Of a stretch of 64,000 nt of DNA, positions 61,719-64,000 are shown in pieces. The DNA is taken from the NCBI GenBank assembly GCA_019683695.1, contig JADGHX010000004.1, positions 1-64,000 of the forward strand, written 5' to 3'. A program made the translations under genes and the position numbers. The notes beneath the pieces are model-generated. The model saw only the letters and a list, made by a program, of their open reading frames with translations, did no database searches and was not told the DNA's origin. Position 1 is the stretch's first letter. Each line of letters begins with the position of its first letter. Source of the stretch: Steroidobacteraceae bacterium (GTDB taxonomy: Bacteria; Pseudomonadota; Gammaproteobacteria; Steroidobacterales; Steroidobacteraceae).

Positions 61719-61995
61719 TCACGGCGCTCGGTGCTGATCGCGGGGAATGGCGAGGCTGGCATCGCGAATCGCGCCGAACACACCTTTCAGGCGGTCCGTC
61801 TGATACGTGCGATCGCTGAGCGGTAACTCGATGAGGTCGAGCAGCGCGGCGCCCGGGCGCGCGAGATAGCGTCGTTCATAAATGGAAACGGCTGCGGGGA
61901 ACGCCGTGTCGATCCTCGCTCAGCACGAACCGTCCGGCCGTGCCGAGCGGATGCGCGCCCGGCAACGCGATGTGAACAGAGGATTCAGAAGTCAT
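61719..61995 (-). pseudogene. broken hipA toxin gene (N-terminal fragment, frameshifted)
   Basis: From ATG 61995, overlapping the antitoxin stop by 11 bp, the frame reads MTSESSVHIALPGAHPLGTA and GRFVLSEDRHGVPRSRF, then hits TGA near 61880. Shifting by one base restores HipA-like sequence: YERRYLARPGAALLDLIELP, LSDRTYQTDRLKGVFGAIRD, after which it ends at a TGA (61721-61719). Normal HipA continues for about 300 more residues with the kinase core, which is absent. So the toxin is inactivated by both a frameshift and a 3' loss. 61656-61718 holds nothing recognisable. Confidence 0.7.
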
Positions 61996-62326
61996 TGTCC
62001 AGCGCACGCTTGCCCGTCGGATACGCGTGCGAGCGCGCGCGCACCGCGCGCATCACTGCCTCATCCCGAGCGGGATCCGCGAGCTCGTTCATCTGCGGAA
62101 GCAAGCCGTAGGTCCACATAAGGCCCACATAGACGCCCGCTGCTGTGCCGGGCTTCCCGGCCTCCGCCGCGGCGACGACGCGGCGCCCCACACCGAGCTT
62201 GGCGGCTACGGCGTCCATCGACAGATTGCGCGCGAGGCGTGCTGTGCGAAGGTCTGCGCCCAGACGCTTCAGGGCGGATTCCACCTCGAACGGCGGGGCC
62301 TGAAAGACCGCGTTGCGCTTCGCCAT
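61985..62326 (-). CDS. HipB-like Xre-family antitoxin
   Basis: A 113-residue protein with an intact frame. The helix-turn-helix is in ALKRLGADLRTARLARNLSM followed by DAVAAKLGVGRRVVAAAEAG, then a C-terminal segment GVYVGLMWTYGLLPQMNELA typical of the HipB-type antitoxins of environmental proteobacteria. It would bind its own promoter and neutralise HipA, but the partner gene is wrecked, so it is now an orphan. Confidence 0.78.
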   Translation of the reverse strand: MAKRNAVFQAPPFEVESALKRLGADLRTARLARNLSMDAVAAKLGVGRRVVAAAEAGKPGTAAGVYVGLMWTYGLLPQMNELADPARDEAVMRAVRARSHAYPTGKRALDNDF

Positions 62327-62698
62327 ATGCGTTAAAGAGAACGAATTCGCGAGATTTGTACGTTTTAAAGCCTATCCATTCTGACCCGGACGGTCCACGA
62401 GAGGCTAGTTGACCCGCACGCATGAAGGTCTTTTTTGCGACTTGCCGCGATCCGTGACCGTGGCAGCCGCCAACGGCGCCAGGTGGCACGCGGGCCAGGC
62501 CAGCCTCGGCCCGGCGCGGCGCTCCAGAGCTCGCCTCCCCGCGACCGATGACCCGGACCCGGAAATGGGCAGAAAAGAGGGATCACGCGCGGGCGACTTG
62601 ACGCCGCAGGCACCGAAAGTGAATTGTGCCGCGCGCAATCCAAAGACCCGTCGCACGGTCCCACGCACAAACCCGAAAAATCACAGCGAGTGTTCCCG
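62327..62698. other. intergenic stretch between hipB-like gene and MDR oxidoreductase
   Basis: 372 bp. The first ~50 bases beside the antitoxin gene are A+T-rich (AGAGAACGAATTCGCGAGATTT) and probably contain its self-regulated promoter; the GAATTCG palindrome is there. The rest is G+C-rich with no gene-like frame. Confidence 0.35.
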
Positions 62699-63796
62699 AT
62701 GCGTCATTCGGCCCGGTTCTTGCCGCTGCTCGCGGCCCTGTTCTGCATCTTTGGAGGATCCACGGTGGAAGCCCAGACGACACAGAAGCAATGGCAGCTC
62801 ACCCGCGCAGGGACGGAGGGCTACAAGCTCACGCTCACCCAGGCGCCCGTGCGGCAGCCCGGGGCGAACGAGGTGCTCGTGAAGATGCATGCCGCGTCCC
62901 TGAACCGCCGGGACATCTACGTCATGCGCGGGCGATACCCGATGCCGCCGCGCGGACGCCTCGTGCCGCTGTCCGATGGCGCGGGCGAGGTCGTCGCGGT
63001 CGGGCCGGGTGTCACGCGGTTCAAGGTCGGCAGCCGCGTCATGCCGATCTTCTTCCAGAGCTGGATCGAGGGCAGGCCGACGCCCGATGTGACGGCCTCC
63101 AGCCTCGGCGGCGGCTTGGATGGCGTGCTCACGGAGTACGTCACGCTCAACGAGCAGGGGCTCGTCGCCATTCCCGACAATCTGTCCTACGAAGAGGCGG
63201 CGACCCTGCCGTGCGCCGCGCTCACCGCGTGGAACGGGCTGTTCACGCGAGGCCACATCCAGGCCGGGGACAACGTGCTGCTGCTCGGTACGGGTGGCGT
63301 GGCGATGTTCGGCCTGCGCTTTGCGGTCGCCGCCGGCGCAAAGCCCATCGTCACGAGCTCCAGTGACGAGAAGCTCGCGCGCGCCAAGGCGCTGGGCGCA
63401 GTCGGCGGGATCAACTACAAGACGCATCCGGATTGGGAAAAGGAGGTCCGCGCGCTCACGAACGGCCTCGGCGTGCACCACGTGCTGGAGGTGGGAGGCA
63501 AGGACACACTGCCCCACACGCTTGCGAGCCTTGCCCCCGGCGCACATGTGGCGCTCATCGGCGGTCTCGGCGGATTCGGCGGTGACATCCCCGTCATGGC
63601 ACTCATGAACTCCAACGCGACCGCGAGCGGCATCTACGTGGGCTCGCGCGAGCAGTTCGAGGCCATGAACGCCTTCATCGCCAAGCACGGTGTGAAGCCG
63701 GTGATCGACAAGGTCTTCGAGTTCAAGGATGCCGAGGCTGCGTACCAGCTCATGGAGTCCGGTAGCTTCTTCGGCAAGATCGTCATCCGAATCTGA
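62699..63796 (+). CDS. zinc-type alcohol dehydrogenase / quinone oxidoreductase (MDR), with signal peptide
   Basis: A 365-residue MDR protein. The catalytic GroES-like part (GANEVLVKMHAASLNRRDIY, PLSDGAGEVVAVGPGVTRFK) and the Rossmann part (GDNVLLLGTGGVAMFGLRFA, KALGAVGGINYKTHPDWEKE) match NAD(P)-dependent alcohol dehydrogenases of the zinc-independent kind: the catalytic Cys/His pair is replaced (SLNRRD, DGAGE). Unusually a signal peptide precedes it (FLPLLAALFCIFGGSTVEAQ), suggesting export. The ATG at 62699 opens that signal. Confidence 0.85.
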   Translation: MRHSARFLPLLAALFCIFGGSTVEAQTTQKQWQLTRAGTEGYKLTLTQAPVRQPGANEVLVKMHAASLNRRDIYVMRGRYPMPPRGRLVPLSDGAGEVVAVGPGVTRFKVGSRVMPIFFQSWIEGRPTPDVTASSLGGGLDGVLTEYVTLNEQGLVAIPDNLSYEEAATLPCAALTAWNGLFTRGHIQAGDNVLLLGTGGVAMFGLRFAVAAGAKPIVTSSSDEKLARAKALGAVGGINYKTHPDWEKEVRALTNGLGVHHVLEVGGKDTLPHTLASLAPGAHVALIGGLGGFGGDIPVMALMNSNATASGIYVGSREQFEAMNAFIAKHGVKPVIDKVFEFKDAEAAYQLMESGSFFGKIVIRI

Positions 63797-63812
63797 GCGT
63801 GCTGGCGCCCGG

Positions 63813-63835
63813 GCACGCGCGCGTTGCGCGCGTGC
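63813..63835 (+). terminator. perfect hairpin after the MDR gene
   Basis: GCACGCGCGC-GTT-GCGCGCGTGC, a 10-bp perfect stem 16 bp after the stop. No T-run follows, so termination efficiency is uncertain. Confidence 0.5.
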
Positions 63836-63884
63836 TGCGCGGCGCTAGCATTGCCGCTCTCGTGCGTAATTGCTGGAGAAGCCC

Positions 63885-64000
63885 ATGAAGCTCTACTACC
63901 TGAAAGGCGCGTGCTCGCTCGCCTCCTACATCGCCCTGATCGAAACGGGAGTGAAGTTCGACGCTGTCTCGGTCGATCGGCAGACCCGCAAGACGTCCGA
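63885..64000 (+). CDS. glutathione S-transferase, N-terminal part
   Basis: The gene runs off the right edge after 38 codons. The start MKLYYLKGACSLASYIALIE and TGVKFDAVSVDRQTRKTS match the thioredoxin-like N-terminal domain of beta-class GSTs (conserved KLYY..GACSLA). A GGAGAAG ribosome binding site precedes the ATG. Confidence 0.85.
   Translation, partial: MKLYYLKGACSLASYIALIETGVKFDAVSVDRQTRKTS

Overview
The window looks like a chromosome segment of a G+C-rich gammaproteobacterium, possibly of the Steroidobacter/Nevskia kind. This is inferred from the rpsU-yqeY-dnaG-rpoD block divergent from tsaD, the split B12-dependent ribonucleotide reductase (nrdJa/nrdJb), the folB/folK/pteridine-reductase and cca/uppP neighbourhoods, and the abundance of TonB-dependent receptors. 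No 16S gene is present, so the taxonomy is an inference.

Region 1 (1-1.6 kb): the 5' end of a P-loop ATPase gene with a probable leaderless promoter, a FeeM-like acyltransferase gene with a doubtful start, and a short acyltransferase-like remnant. Region 2 (1.6-18.0 kb, all minus strand): a long catabolic/uptake gene cluster. Reading 5'->3' it holds a SnoaL-like protein, a carotenoid-oxygenase-family (isoeugenol/lignostilbene-type) dioxygenase, a small Tat-signal protein, a PQQ/cytochrome c alcohol dehydrogenase lipoprotein, a TonB receptor, an exported MmgE/PrpD protein, a FecI-type sigma factor, a FecR anti-sigma factor, a second TonB receptor with an STN signalling domain, a DUF8021-like exported protein and a type-B carboxylesterase. 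Several genes overlap by ATGA or nearly touch. The arrangement suggests substrate-sensed outer-membrane uptake coupled to periplasmic oxidative cleavage; the substrate is unknown.

Region 3 (18.2-35.2 kb): an accessory island. It starts with a truncated short-chain dehydrogenase and a graveyard of insertion sequences (IS21 end inserted in an IS256 transposase, an IS1380 transposase, the tail of an IS66). Then comes a two-partner secretion locus: an ESPR/TPS-domain adhesin with GLUG and duplicated YDG repeats, its FhaC/ShlB transporter, and a divergent BTAD/cyclase-like/STAND regulator. A truncated conserved gene follows, then a three-gene CBASS anti-phage operon (patatin effector, CD-NTase, E2-like protein) with 4-bp overlaps. 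A cluster of four 21-bp direct repeats lies at the island edge.

Region 4 (35.2-59.3 kb): mostly housekeeping. nrdJa/nrdJb with a candidate NrdR box, Hsp20, a DegQ/HtrA protease, an NDUFA9-like epimerase, a putative aminopeptidase divergent from cca, uppP, a MidA-type methyltransferase divergent from a pteridine reductase, folK, folB, tsaD, and the macromolecular-synthesis block rpsU-yqeY-(small membrane protein)-dnaG-rpoD, followed by a pentapeptide-repeat protein, cupin, hydrolase, FAD-binding siderophore-interacting protein and exported hypotheticals.

Region 5 (59.8-64 kb): a GntR/FCD regulator, then a tRNA gene with a CAU anticodon (probably tRNA-Ile2) interrupted directly after the anticodon by a 281-nt group I intron. 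It is followed by a DUF429 protein, an intact HipB-like antitoxin whose hipA partner is frameshifted and truncated, an exported zinc-type (MDR) oxidoreductase, and the start of a glutathione S-transferase. The intron-bearing tRNA and the CBASS operon are the most notable finds.
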